Below, piece after piece: positions 10,773 through 24,300 of a stretch of DNA of 64,000 bases (within the stretch, counting starts at the first letter, position 1; each line of letters starts with the position of its first letter). A program made the position numbers and the translations under genes. The stretch is from Plutella xylostella (lineage: Eukaryota; Arthropoda; Insecta; Lepidoptera; Plutellidae): assembly GCF_932276165.1 (NCBI RefSeq), contig NC_063999.1, positions 8,248,501 to 8,312,500 on the forward strand, in the 5' to 3' direction. Below the pieces are notes generated by a model. The model saw only the letters and a list, made by a program, of their open reading frames with translations. It did not search any database and was not told the origin of the DNA.

Positions 10773-12384
10773 GGAGAGGAATTATAAAAATTTATAACAA
10801 CGGCCATTTTGGCATGTCCCTCAACTTCTTTATTTATTTGCAGGCATTTCTTTCCTTATATTGGTAAAAAATGCCTTTTAACTGCAAATATAACTTATTG
10901 ACTTTATTTTAAACTAAAATATATTTAAATCCTGATTAAACTGAATTTTTCAAAAATATTTTAATAAGTCACCACCCACCATTTTGCCCTGTCCCCGGCA
11001 TAAAATGAAACTTGAAGCTCAATTTATTCAAAAAATTCTTAAGTAGCCGAACTTTTGGAGTGGTTTTTACGGAAAATCTACTAAATAACTATAGTTTGAC
11101 ATCATTAAAAGTGCGAATAATAGCCGTTTTATATTTTTAAATCGAAAACAATTTCTGCCCTGATTTTGATACTTCCGGAAATGTCGGTTTTGTTACCGCA
11201 TTTTTTCCTATAGAAAATTTACCAAATGCTTATTTTTAATTTTTAAAATATGGCAATACTAAGATCTTAGACATTGCCGGCTTAAAAAAATTAAAAAGGC
11301 CTCCGTGGGTAGCTCAGTGAGACTGTCTTTATTACCGGTCGAACTGTGACCAAATTTGTCGTCAGGTTTGTTACTACCGTAATCAATTATTTAATGACTC
11401 ATTTCTTACGATAAATTAATATAAAAAGGCATGGTTAATGCTAAACAAATTGTGCTATTTGGTTTATCACTGCTAGTAACTGAACGGCTCATATATTTTT
11501 TCAAAGGTTAGGTGGGCGTGTTTTGTTACTTCGGTTTTGTTACTGAGGGTACGGTAACATATAGATGGAACGAAAAAGTAACAAAATCGACAGGTTTACA
11601 TGGCGACTTTAATAACGGAAGTTGGATTGCTATGACTGTATATTTATTGTTTTTTTTGTTATAAATGTGGTTTTTCGAGCGATATAACCCAATTTAGAGT
11701 TAAACTCTATTATTAAGATGTTTAAAGTGAATTTCATGTAAAATTGGGTTCATGTTCTAAATTTATCATGTTCAAATTTTGTGCTGGTGTCATGTAAACC
11801 AAGCCCAACAATTTTGTTACCGTCCATTTAGTAGCTGTCCCTGAATTCTGTTCGAAGATTTTGTACTATTTTGTCTAAAACTCTTTACTTTTATAATATT
11901 TTTGGTTCTAATTATTTAATATTAGTTATTCCCCAACCTATGTAAAAGTTATAAATGTGTTGTTGTTTAAATTACGCCTCAGGCATTAAAAATTATTCTT
12001 GATTTGTTGAATGTGGTAACAAAACCGAGACATTATTGGATTTTTAACTGATTTCTAAAGAATATAGGACTTTTTTCCCTTGATAATGTCATTTAAGAAG
12101 ACTGTGGCTTTCCTTTAAATACTTTAAATTGAGAGAATACCTAAAGTTTAAATTAATTATTTAGGCCCCAAGAATGGTAACAAAACAGAAATTTATTCAT
12201 ACTTACCGTCACATTTTTACATTTTATTAAATAAGTACTAAACATACCGTAATTACACAATAGATTTTAATAACTATAGATTATAGCGGTGTTATTTCAT
12301 TTACTCAAAATATATTACAACACCAAAAAATAAAAACATAACATTTTCATCTGTTGTTATAAATTTTTATAATTCCTCAGGAAT
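10773..12384. mobile_element. 1.6-kb AT-rich terminal-inverted-repeat element
   Basis: A perfect 26-bp inverted repeat (10776-10801 and 12353-12378, starting GAGGAATTATAAAAATTTAT) encloses 1.55 kb with no ORF. The 13-bp sequence GAAATTATAGGTA directly flanks both ends (10760-10772 and 12385-12397), as a target duplication would. Inside, the motif GTTTTGTTAC occurs several times, mostly forward in the left half and as GTAACAAAAC in the right half. It is probably a non-autonomous DNA transposon, but a 13-bp duplication is unusual for the known cut-and-paste families. Confidence 0.6.
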
Positions 12385-12484
12385 GAAATTATAGGTACAG
12401 CTAGCAAAAGAGATTTATATGCCTTGTTTTTTGTTGTGGTTGTGTTTGTCTGGCCACAAACGCCAAACGTATCAAATTTTAAAT

Positions 12485-12700
12485 ATAGTGCCACAAACTT
12501 ATCTGTTCCGGTGAGAGCTCACGTAAATGTCTAATATTTCTTCATTCTTTAAGATGTTATGTTTTCCTGTAATGGTAATTTACCCTTGCTGTTTTAATAA
12601 ACCCATCTAATCTATATAAATGTATAATTTATTAGTAAATAATGAGATATGGACCAATTTAGTTAACTGACACCGGAACAGATAAGTTTGTGGCACTGTA
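12485..12700. repeat. Tc1/mariner-type MITE
   Basis: Perfect inverted ends start AGTGCCACAAACTTATCTGT and continue to CCGGTG. The right end reads GCACTGTA, giving the TA-CAGTGCC terminus seen in many Tc1/mariner MITEs. It is about 215 bp long and has no ORF. Confidence 0.7.
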
Positions 12701-14341
12701 CATTTTGTAATCATTGACATGTTTGACAGACGACTAAATACGTTTAGTGTTTGGTGAAGTTCCACCTAATGTATTTAATTTCATTATATGACTTTTCCTG
12801 ACACTTATTATCCGTCAGTGCTCATAAAGCGTTTGCGTTACATTACTCTTTTGCTGACTGTATCTGCTCTGCCGTCCACACACCTACGAATTTCCTAGTA
12901 CACTCAAAATAATTAAAAGATGAAAGTGAAAGGCCTGAATACACAACCTGTCGAAACGTGTTTTAGGTACTCTGAAAAATATGGATAAGTATTTGCTCAG
13001 TGAAGCTAAAAACGGGGCATGCCCTATTTCTATTTGTCTCTAGGACTCTATTTATTCTCAGTGGTCTCTAGCACTCCATCAGCTTCTGATAGTCAACGTT
13101 ACGTACTAGGTTTATGCTGTTTGAGGCGCGTTAATTACGTGCTACTTTTATACTGTTTCAGGCTGCCGCCATTCTGCTTGCAAATTGTTCCTCTTATTAT
13201 AAAAAAACATACATACAGACGAAATGAGAACCTCCTTCTTTCATAGTCGGTTAAAGAATCTTATAAACTTTGCATTTTCTCGAAAATCTATTGAGTTATT
13301 GCTTGTTTATAAAACTACTTAACACGGAACCAAATTAAAATTTGTTGCGAAATAAAAACAAAAGAAAACTGTGAAGCTAATTCGAAATATTTCCTCTGAA
13401 TCTTTGTCCATTATCTTCTCAAATGATGCCATAAAACTGATCGGTTCGCAGTTTTAATGACCCGTTCTTTGCCAAAGTATTTCAATGGAGCGTCGAACTA
13501 TCTTCACTTCATGAATTAAGCGATCATAATTTTCACTTTTATAGTGCGAACTAGCTTGATCGCTTCTTTGATAATTAACTAATGAAGTAAATGAGGATTG
13601 CTTTTTAAGTTAAAAAATTAACATCATAAGCAAACTAAAAAGTCTATTTACTTAGAATATCCCTCCCTATTGTTATAAGAAATATATAACCGCAACACTC
13701 AATAACTTACACATGTTGTCACTCTTACACACATACTACTTAAATATCACTTCTATCCTCTTTCCTCTTTCCTCTCCCCCTCCCCGTCCTTTCCCCTGGG
13801 CTGTTTAGTGTTTAATATTTGTGTTTAATTTAGTCACTCTTTGTAAGTACTTGCAATTGTATTTAAAAACTTAATCTGTGGATTGTACACCAAATTACTC
13901 TTTTTATATATATACGTTACATAATGTATGTTGTCCCTAATAAATTAAAAAAAAAATGACTGAAATTAGTTTCAGTCATATAAAACAAAAAATAACTTAG
14001 AAACTTTTTAAAATTATTTTGAATTTAACTGTGTGGGATTAGGGTGTTCTAAATTACAAATTCTATAGACTACATAATCCAGTGGAATTGTACCACCGAC
14101 AGACTGTATGAGCGTAAACTAAAAATAGTCACACTATTGCACAATATTAAGAAAATTATCTGTTAAAATAACATCATAATTAATGCGTAATTTTTATCTT
14201 TTTCAGTAGCGTCATGCGTCGATTCAATGACGTCAGCATGGAGGCACGACTTTTACATGTTTTAAACTTATGATTCAAGATAAACATATTTCTATAATTC
14301 TAATTGTAATAATGTTACTGTAGTAGTAATATTTAAATTAA
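12701..14341. other. Intergenic, mostly unassigned
   Basis: No supported gene is present. A pyrimidine-rich block (TCCTCTTTCC repeats, 13755-13800) followed by a stretch ending near AATAAATT at 13939 looks like a LINE 3' UTR, but no coding part is attached. Confidence 0.35.
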
Positions 14342-14516
14342 AGCCCGTCACAGACTTAGCTATAATATATATTAATATTGTTATAGCTAGGCATATTAAT
14401 ATATATTTTCTATACATTTTCGCAGTGACCGTACACTCAGCTATAATATATATTTCTGTGAAGTCACCAATTGTACGGTATATTAATATATATTATAGCT
14501 AGGTCTGTGACGGGCT
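14342..14516. repeat. Harbinger-like MITE with TAA duplication
   Basis: Inverted ends start AGCCCGTCACAGAC and continue into TAGCTATAATATATATTAAT. TAA flanks both sides (14339-14341 and 14517-14519). Additional partial copies of the arm occur in the interior. Confidence 0.7.
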
Positions 14517-15160
14517 TAATGCAGCAATCAAATCACACCGATCCTTCAAACATCTGTCAGATCACTACGAAGTTAAATGTCATTATTGGAGCGTGGCATA
14601 TTATCCATAGAACAACGCGGACTCGGGTGTATCGAATACTAAAAGGTTTTATGTTGAATTACGGTTAAAACTGATTGTTTAATGTTTATGTCTCTCCATA
14701 GTAAGTGGACACATTCGCAATTGGACAGATTCTCTGCTGAACAAATAGGTGGACAGCTCCATATTTTTTTTTATAAAATCTAGATGTAAATTTAGAAAAA
14801 ATGGTTTATGAAATCGACCTGGGACATGTAGGTGTTGAAACAAAGTTTCTTCTATTGTTACAGACTGAGACAAAATATTACTGTCAAAAATTACGTTGCC
14901 CAACTACTCTTAAATGTCTCTTAACACTCTTGTTAGAAACATCTATTTTTGCAGACCCATAGTCATTTCAGTAGCGGAACTATCGCACTATTATAATCTT
15001 GCGTAAATAAAACCTTTGATAACACCCGAATAAACAACCAGTTAGGTTATTATTTGTCTGAATTAAAGTGACATCTATTCAGCTTCACGCTCAAACGAGT
15101 GGAGAGACCAACGTAAAATGGTTATTAAAAGGTGTCTCTTACTCGTGAAAGATAATTAGC

Positions 15161-15194
15161 TATAAATATACATATTCTGTATAATCGTCAGTGA
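15161..15194 (+). promoter_or_regulatory. Core promoter of the downstream transporter
   Basis: TATAAATA at 15161 is followed about 29 bp later by the arthropod initiator TCAGT at 15188. This would start transcription near 15190 and give a 5' UTR of about 110 nt before the ATG at 15301, which has a good context (GCAAAATGA). Confidence 0.6.
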
Positions 15195-15300
15195 TTCTGA
15201 ATGAATCTCAAGGCATTTGCCGTAAAACTGTACTCTGATGAGGTGATCAATCTTAATCAAACTCTATTTTAATCAACGCTGGGACTAAAAATATAGCAAA

Positions 15301-18300
15301 ATGAGTGAAGTTAATTTAGCAGCCATGGCTGATGCCGGTGAGTTTATTACTTATATATTTTTTTAATCAATCCGTCTTTTATATTGTTATATTAGAATGA
15401 CTAATTTGTTCATTTAGTGTTGCTTATAGGAAATACATGTCTAGTTTTAGGGCGTATACAGGCGGAACGCTGGTTTCTATCAATAAGCACTCTTAATACA
15501 AAGAGATAGAGCCGTGGTTCGCGCAGCGATCCGGATCTTCAGAAAAACAAAATTGCAGCGCTAACCACGACTTTATGACGTTGTATGAAGCTTGCCGATT
15601 GCGTGACAAATCTCGTTCCCTAGTCATCATTTGACAAATACTAATCGACACACTATTGAAGAAGTAGATCGAAACATCACACATCATAGTCTTTTATCTT
15701 TATTACTTACATAATGATGACCCGGTGCAGACTAGAGACTGATGACTTGATAAAAGATTGGGTTTCTAAATGAGAGGTTACTAACATCTTCTGCGTTATC
15801 AAAAATTTAAAATGCCATTTATTTAAATTAGTGTTTTGTTTTTAAAGATAAAGATACGTTTATTCGACACATATAGACAGCAAGAACAATAATGAAAAAA
15901 ATATACAGATTTAAAGAAATACCTACATATACAAAACAACAAGAACAAAAAAATAGTTTTTCGTACTTTTTGTTACCGAGTTAAATCTTAACCCACTTAT
16001 TATAAAACGAAACAGATTAAACATAGTTCCGATTTAAACCCGGGTTTAGACTATTGATTTGTATGAAATCTCTGGACTATAACCGGTTCTAACAAAAACT
16101 ATTTTTAGTCTTGTTTTATAATAAGGGGTTTTGAAGGGAAGTGCCGCGTGTGAATGTTAGTGTGAAATCTGTTATCTCGGGTCATTACTCTATTAATTTT
16201 AGCTCGCGACTATCGAAATAATTCTATTTATAGCTATACAATTTATGTTACAGTAACCTACTTAACCGCACCCGTTATTAAATAGTATGATATTAATATT
16301 TATAGACTTCTATTTTAGGGCAAAATAATAGGCTTACCGATACAATTAGAATTATACATGGAACTTATATAGAACAAAGGCATTTCATGTTTACTAGGTA
16401 AATTGGAAATTCACAATAATACCATTTCAAGTTTTAATTTTTGTTTATTGTTTCCCACTGCTGGCAATTAATGCCGCCCCTTTTACCCCCATTTAACTGT
16501 ATATCGTAATATTATCTTTATTAGTGGCAATGCAAAATAGGTACGTAAACTAAGTTCTTTTCATGTTTTGGTTAAGGTCGTCTTTAGCCATCTTTTATCA
16601 CTATTGGTCAAATTAAATTCGATATCGCACTATCAGCCGATTTACACGAAATATAATTATGGTGTAACAAAAGTGGTATACTAAGCCGAAAGGAGTCATT
16701 CAATACAACTTTTGTTCTAAGACAATTGGATATTCACTTTTTTTCTTTTTTTAATTATTTTTGCAACATCTGTATATAAAAATAACTCCTTTTCCAGACA
16801 AGCACAAAAAGGAGTTCAAGTCACCAACGCCGATGCAAGAGATGGACATAGCCCTCAAGGAGTGCAAATTCGGCCTTTTCCACGTTCGGCTACTTTTCAC
16901 GGCCTTCATAGCGTTCATAGCTAATGTACTTGTGACGACGTCTTCGGCCTATCTCCTTCCTACTGCTGAGTGCGATCTGGGCATGGGATTGGTACATAAA
17001 GGGATATTGAACGCTATGCCGTATGTTGGTAAGTTTTGAATTGCTTGTGTTATTTATTACACACGAGCAATTAAGAAGTTCCAACCACAAAATAACGAAA
17101 CAGAATTACCTAATGGCCGCATTTTTTTTTATTCGAACACAATAATTAAATTTAAGCTGGTAATATTGACGTGTTGTTAAATGTACTGCAATATTGCAAG
17201 TGGCGTCCTTTTCCGTTTAGGAGTAATTTTATACTATTTTCACTGGTACTTTTTCATTTCCCGCAAGTGTATATTAGGATGGTTCAGAGATTGCTCTGTT
17301 GCTCTTGTCTGCGTTTATGTATCCATCAACTGGTAGAAGCTTCGCTTCATGACCCAGAGGTCCTGGGTTCGATTCCCGTGTGGGACCATCAATTTTTGTT
17401 TCTAAATTGTGGTTCTAAGTTTGGTTAGGACATAGAAGGCTGATCACCTGATGTCCTAAACAGTGAAACGATCCATGCTGTCGGATGGGCATGTAAAGCA
17501 GTCGGTCCTGCGCCTAGCTCTCTCCAGTCGTGTCGGTCAATCCGTCCCATTGGGCCATGAGACTGATGGAACAGAGAGTGCTCCTGTGTACTGCGCACAC
17601 ACTTGGACACTATAATCTACTCCTGCGTAGATGGCTGATCTCAATTGAGATTGGCCGCCGTGGTCGAAATTCGGCTAGGAGGACATTATTATCCATCAAC
17701 TACATGGTAGAAATCACAATTTCAAAATTCGCGATTCAGTTCAGTTTTGGACTTAGATATACCATTCGGTTTCGGCTTAGTATACCCTTTTTGCAACACC
17801 TTGTATAATAACCTAGTAATCATTTTCATCATTTCACCTGCAGGTATGCTCCTATCAGGCATATTCGGTGGGTTCCTAACAGACACGTTTGGCAGGAGAC
17901 TATTCCTTATTCTGGGGTACGGAGGCACATTCGCCTCGACTGTCCTCGCGGCTAGCAGTCAAACTTACGAAGTTCTTATCACTGCCAAGTTCTTCGAAGG
18001 ATTGTTGTAAGTACTACCTATTTTTTAATGTTAAATTTGTATGCTCAATCCAAAAGAAATTATCAAGATAAGCAAATCACTGCAGTGTTTTTGGGGTTCA
18101 TAACAACGCTTATTTTTATACTCACATAAGTTGTATGATGAGTTTCATTTCTAGATCCGTATATTATGTACCTCAATATCCTTATGTCCACGTATTTACC
18201 TGAAAACAAAAATAACGGACAGTTAAACACCATACAAGTTAAATGGCAATTAGTATATCTGTTTAAAATTTCTAATGTAATATTTCTTTACTAAACTAAC

Positions 18301-21300
18301 TACTAACTTATAAAATTAAACAAATGATTTTGAACAAAATTTCAAAACAATACGGCCCCGCCTTAATTAATTACCTCAGGATTTAATTTCCATCTGATTT
18401 TGAGATCAAAATTCGATGGTGTAATTTTATTTATGTAATAAAATATTCTCTCTTTGCTTCAACAGCTCGGCTTTTAAAACGACAACTTCTTTTTTATTCT
18501 CAAAAGGACAAAACCTTTTATAGCCCTCTCATTGTGGTGAGAAACGTGAAAGTTATTCTCTGCCTTTTGTATTCATTCGTTTGAGGTTTCACATCGTCAC
18601 AGGGAAATAAGTCAGAAGTAATGGGATTAAGGGTCTGTTTCACAATGTCTGGTTAGTGGCTACCTGACGTATAAAATACATGCCGTCACTCTCTGTTATT
18701 ATTTTTTAGACAGTGACAGCATGTATTTTATCCGACAGGTAGCGACTAACCAGACATTGTGGAACAGGGGCTAAAGATCTTAAAATATGACGTTAAAATT
18801 ATAAGGACACATGCTGTATTTCCGTTAAAAAGTTTAGGGTCTCCCTTTATGGAAGATCCCCTGACTTAATATACATACTACTACATAGGTACAATAATAA
18901 TTATCTTTCGTTTGCATAGGTGCACTACTGAAAATGAATAATTCAAAACTGAATCTCTACAAACATAACTATGCGAAACAAACCCATCATTAATCGTTGT
19001 TTTGACAGCTTCAGCATACACAATTTTGAGCTAAACATAGTATCAACTATCAATTGATCATCAGTTCATTGTATTACAGTGCAATACACATAATATGTAA
19101 AGCTGGCTAAATGTGGCTCGGGATTATAGAGGATCGCACATAGCATTTGCGATTTCGCTTAAACAGCATTTGTATGCTGAGTTAGCTGTTGTATATTGTA
19201 CCTATATCCGAGAGGTACATGTTGTGGAATGATCTAGGCTGAAATTCTGGTGCTATATTTTGGGCGTGTCATTAGGTATAAGTTCATATGAAATCAAATC
19301 AAAACATAACTACTACTAAATCAATGCAATCTTTTAGAAAACTGTGTTTCTTTTATTATATTAATTAGAAATTTTTGTGAATATTTTAATTTCATTACTG
19401 GTAAATATAATTTAAGATTAGAAAATACAATACAAAATGCTTTCATTTTGATAATAAAATAACTATCAGCTAGAGCTGGTTTAAGGCAATGCAGGTTACT
19501 ACCATTACTGAGGAAATCGTCAGTAACTTAACAACCAAAAGGTTAGGATAAACATCTTTACGACCAGACATCAAGTCGGTGCCAAGCTATTAGCAACGCT
19601 ATTTTCTGCAGAAAAATAAAGGTACTTATTTTTACAGTAAGTAGACAAGGTACCTGTACATAGAAATGTCATAAGTGTATTTTTATGTTTGTAGCACGTT
19701 ATTATTAGTGTCTGTCTTTAGTGTTCCAATAATTATAATATGTACCTACGTATAAAGTTTACCGGATCAAAGTCTAGTATTGATCTCAAAAAATATCTAA
19801 CCGGTACAATAAAAAAATCTCAATTAATAAGGTAGATTATTGATTGAGAAATTAATGTAAAACTGATCGTAATAATAATAATAAAAACACGAAGTTTTTC
19901 AGGTTCATTTTGTACTGGCCTTGTTTTTACTGAGTATTGAAATCATCGCGCCTCTTCCGTCCATACTGGGAGTACCTCAGTCATTGAAATCTTCTCAGTA
20001 AATAAGAAAGTTAGGCACAGACTCCAACATTCGCGGCAGCCAGCACCTCCGTACATAATGGATAATGTCTAAAACTATTCTAGATACTGCAAATAGTTTC
20101 GGAAGCGAATGCATTAGCTCGAATGAGATCGATGGCTCCTATCTCAAGTCGATTTGCTGTTTCATTGCAGCAAGCAACGTTGATAGGATAGCACTTTATC
20201 GACAATTTCATCTTGAAGACATACGTTCATAGATTTGAAGCACTAAGTTGGATATAACTTGCAACCTTGCTAGTGAACTTTCAGACATATCCTGAAAGAC
20301 TAGCACGGGGCTCATTTAAGACATGACAAAAGTTTTGCAGTGCTCACTCACATTCCAGCCTCAAGAGCGAGCGTGACGGGGAACTTTTGTCACGTCTTAA
20401 TTGCGCCCCGCGTTAGCCCTTCGAGACTTGAGAACAGAACTATTACTACCCATAAGCTACCTAGTTACCTATGTATATATTTAAATGAGTCTGAAGGTTA
20501 ACCCCTGCAGACTCATTTAAATTATCATTAAATTATATATCAATTGTAATTCAAATGTAATTAGCCTTATTATAAGTAATATGTTATGTTACATAAATAA
20601 AGTACAATGCTGTTGGTTTCTTAAATAAAAGAAATAAATAAATCAAAATATGTGCCCCACCCCGGAACTGAACAGAAACCTTCAGCGCAATAGTAACGTA
20701 ACTTATCTGTTTACCATCCGGTCGTCCCTCCGTTTAGAATACTAAACTTGTCCAAATGATAAACAGAAAGGGGAACGGTGATAGCTCAAACGCCTCTCAA
20801 AAGAGACGCTTATGAAGCGAGATTACAGCTTCAGGGCATATGCACAAAGGTTGCATTCTAGTGAAGCAGGCCCAGCACTAAATAATATACAGATTCACAT
20901 AATATTATCAACACATTTAAACAACATCAGTCAGTAGTTCTAACAAGCTGTTATCTCAATCCACATGTAGAATGGAATCATGTATGTGTCTCAATGTGGC
21001 ATGTACAATTACCGAGCTAGCTGTATTATCTAATACTCAATGCTAAATGCTACGTAATTGCTTTGTGTTTCCAAACTAAGGTAGGTATTCCAATTTAGCT
21101 AGGGTATAGACGGCTGATCACTATTACTTACGGTCTTACCACAACATCAGAAACACGATATTGTAAATGTCAAGTAACGTGAAAAATACTTGCTGTAAGA
21201 ACTTATTATGCGTATAATGTATAATTTGCAAGCTGAAGTGGGCCGGCCATATGCCGAAAAATCAATGACGGATGGGGAAAAAAACTACTCAAGTGGAGAC

Positions 21301-24300
21301 CATGAACAGGCAAGCTTAACGCCCTCCAGCCCGCTGGACCGACGACCGTAGACCTGCGGCCAGTAGTGGCTAGATAAGGCCGAGGACAGAGTGTTGGTTG
21401 GGAGAGGGCTATGTCGATTAAGGGGTGATAGTGATAGATTGAGTGAGTGTTGTTTAAATACCAGGATCATAGTTATATCATCACTTCAAGTTATTTGTCT
21501 AGCACGCAGTGAGAATGCAGACTGATGTGTTTTAGACATTATTATATACTTTAAACATTTACACTACAAGGACAGGCCCAACCGCTCTAGAAAATGTCAC
21601 CCTCACGTTGGCCCTGAAATATCATAAATCTGCCATAATTTGTATGAATTAGGGCCATTAGGGACAACGCGCGGGTGTTATTTTCTTTAGACAAAATTTT
21701 CTGAAGGGCGCATCCTTCCTTTTGAAATCAGTGACTTTAAATGTCGTTTCCAGTTTCGCGGTATCCTTCAGCCCGACCATCTCGTACACGTCGGAGTTCT
21801 GCCACAGCAAGATTCGCGACCGCGTCATGCTGTTCCAGTCCTCCTTCATCGCCATGGCACAGGTAATATTGTATTCTATTCTATTCTCTGTGGGTGTGTA
21901 AGTACCTGCACCTGGGTCTCTCTAGTTGAACCTTGGTGCATATCCCCAAGTTCGAAACTGCCTTCCTAAGCTTGGACCATTTCCCACCACGCTGGTCCAC
22001 TGCGGGTTGGTGGGTTCACATATCTAGATGTGTTAAATCTAGATATGTAGGTTTCCTCACGATGTTTTCCTTCACCGTAAGAGCGATGGTATAGATTGTA
22101 CTTAAATTCCAAAGAACCCATGACTGAGCTACCACCGCTCCAGGCGGCAGGGGCATTATGGCACATATTCATAATATGTGGGGACATCTCATACACGGCT
22201 GACCCCAAGCTAGGCAGAGCTTGTAATAGGGGCCACATAAGACAGCTGATTATATCTACACATATATTTAATATATTAACACCCAAGACCCGAGTACAAA
22301 TTTTAATATCTGTCTAAACAAATATCTGCCCCAGCCGGGGATTGAACCTGCAGTCAGAGTCATTAATCACTACACTATTCGGTCGCAGGTCATCATCGCG
22401 GTCATGTCCTGGCAGCTGCTTATCCAGGATTGGACGATCACACTGTTTAATGGGTATTTAGGTAAGTTAATAATGCTCATTCCTAGTGCAGCCAACATAG
22501 TAAATAAATAAATAGTAGATAAGTATGCAGCTTCAGCGCAAATAGAGGATCAAGTGTAAGTTTTTCTTAACCAATCGAGCGGTACAATGTGGGTAAAATC
22601 CACTTAAATTAATATGGCGCGAAACTAGTGCAGTGAGTATACCGCTAGGTGGCGACTCTCCCGCGCCATACATATTCACTCGCCGCGTTTTATTCAACAT
22701 TCTATTTATTACGTCTAAAATACCTCTTCCACCGATTTCTATGCGATATAATGTCCTCAAATTTTTCTACCAAAGTAATAACTAACCAAATCAAACCTAA
22801 CCGTTTCAGAGTTCAACAATTGGAACATCTACTTGTCCATCTGTTCGCTCTGGTCCCTGGGGGCTACGATTCTCTACGCGCTGCTGCCAGAGAGCCCCAA
22901 GTACTTGCTCTCTCAGAGGAAGTACGACGAAGCGAGAGCCGTGCTCGTCAGGATGTATGTGGAGAATACGAGGAAACCGGCCGACACTTACCCGGTAAGC
23001 TTTCATCATCATCATCACAACAACCTATCACGTCCCCCTCCCCACTGCTGAGACACGGGTCTCCTACCAATGAAGGAAGGGTTTTTTAAGCCTTTAAGCC
23101 TAAGTTTTACTTGGGCATTTTGTTGACAGCCTTTTTTATGCGGATGAACTAACTATAATTGCTATTGAATGGTTTCTATTCTTTTCCAAATTCTACCCGA
23201 AATAATGGTGAAAGGGAGAGATAGTTTTACTGACGGTTATATCGTGTTATGGCAATAAATAAATAATGGTAACGCTGCAGGGGATCATAAATTATTTTGG
23301 TAACATTACACGGAGTTTCATAAAAATATGAAAACTGCTCAAATAAATAAAATACTGTACATTATTTACATAAGTAGGTATCTTGTTTAAGAAAACTGTA
23401 GGGATTAGTTACCCTGAAACGATTACGAAAATTAGCATAGCCAGAAAACTTCTGTGAAGTTAAATCATTTGAAACTAATTTGTAAGTATTCGTGAAGGTA
23501 TAAAGTGAACCTTTTGCCGAGCCAGTTCCGGGAATGAGTTTATCCGTGGATTTAATGATTTATTGCTTTAAGATTGGACGTAGGTTTCAGCCAGTTTGGA
23601 ATTTTCTTGTTTGTTTAATAAATGAAAGCGGATGATTTACTGTTTTATGGAAGATTATTCATAGGCACACAAATAAAAGTAATTTCAAATTTACGAGATC
23701 GTTGTCTCCCACATCGTCTAACCCTCTTACTCCAATATCAACCCAACTACTGCTCTGCCTCTAACAAACGGCTATCCCATTCTCTCCAGTGCGGGTCCCT
23801 ATAGCAGAAGCAGGCGGAAGATGTCCTGCACGAGGCTGATGAGACAGTCACCATCCTCTATCCTTTTCGCACCAGTTCAAACCCCCGTTGTCTCTTACAA
23901 ACTTATATCCTTCTCCCTCCAGTGCGGCTCCTTATGGCAGAAGCAAGCAGAAGATGTCTTCCATTAGGTGGATGAGACTGTCACCATGTTCTATCTCATT
24001 CGCACCAGCTCAAAACCCCATAGTCTCTCAAAAGCTTCTATAGATCCTTCTCTCACCACTTCAAACCCCTATTGTCTCTCACAAACTTCTATCCTTCTCC
24101 CACCAGTGCGGCTCCGTATGACAGAAGCAATCAGAATATGTCCTCCACGAGGCTGATGACACAGTCACCGATTTCTATCCCTTTCGGACCACTTCAAACC
24201 CCCAATCTCTCTCTCAATCTTCTATCCTTCTCCCACCAGTGCGGCTCCCTATGGCAGAAGCAAGCAGAAGATGTCCTCCACGAGGCAGACGAGCACCCTG

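Noticed and set aside
13019..13246. Plus-strand frame of 75 codons after ACGGGGC
   Set aside because: The start is weak, there is no domain, no splice partners, and composition matches the surrounding non-coding DNA.
22649..23089. Plus-strand frame of 146 codons
   Set aside because: It overlaps exon 6 of the transporter in the wrong frame and runs into intron sequence on both sides.
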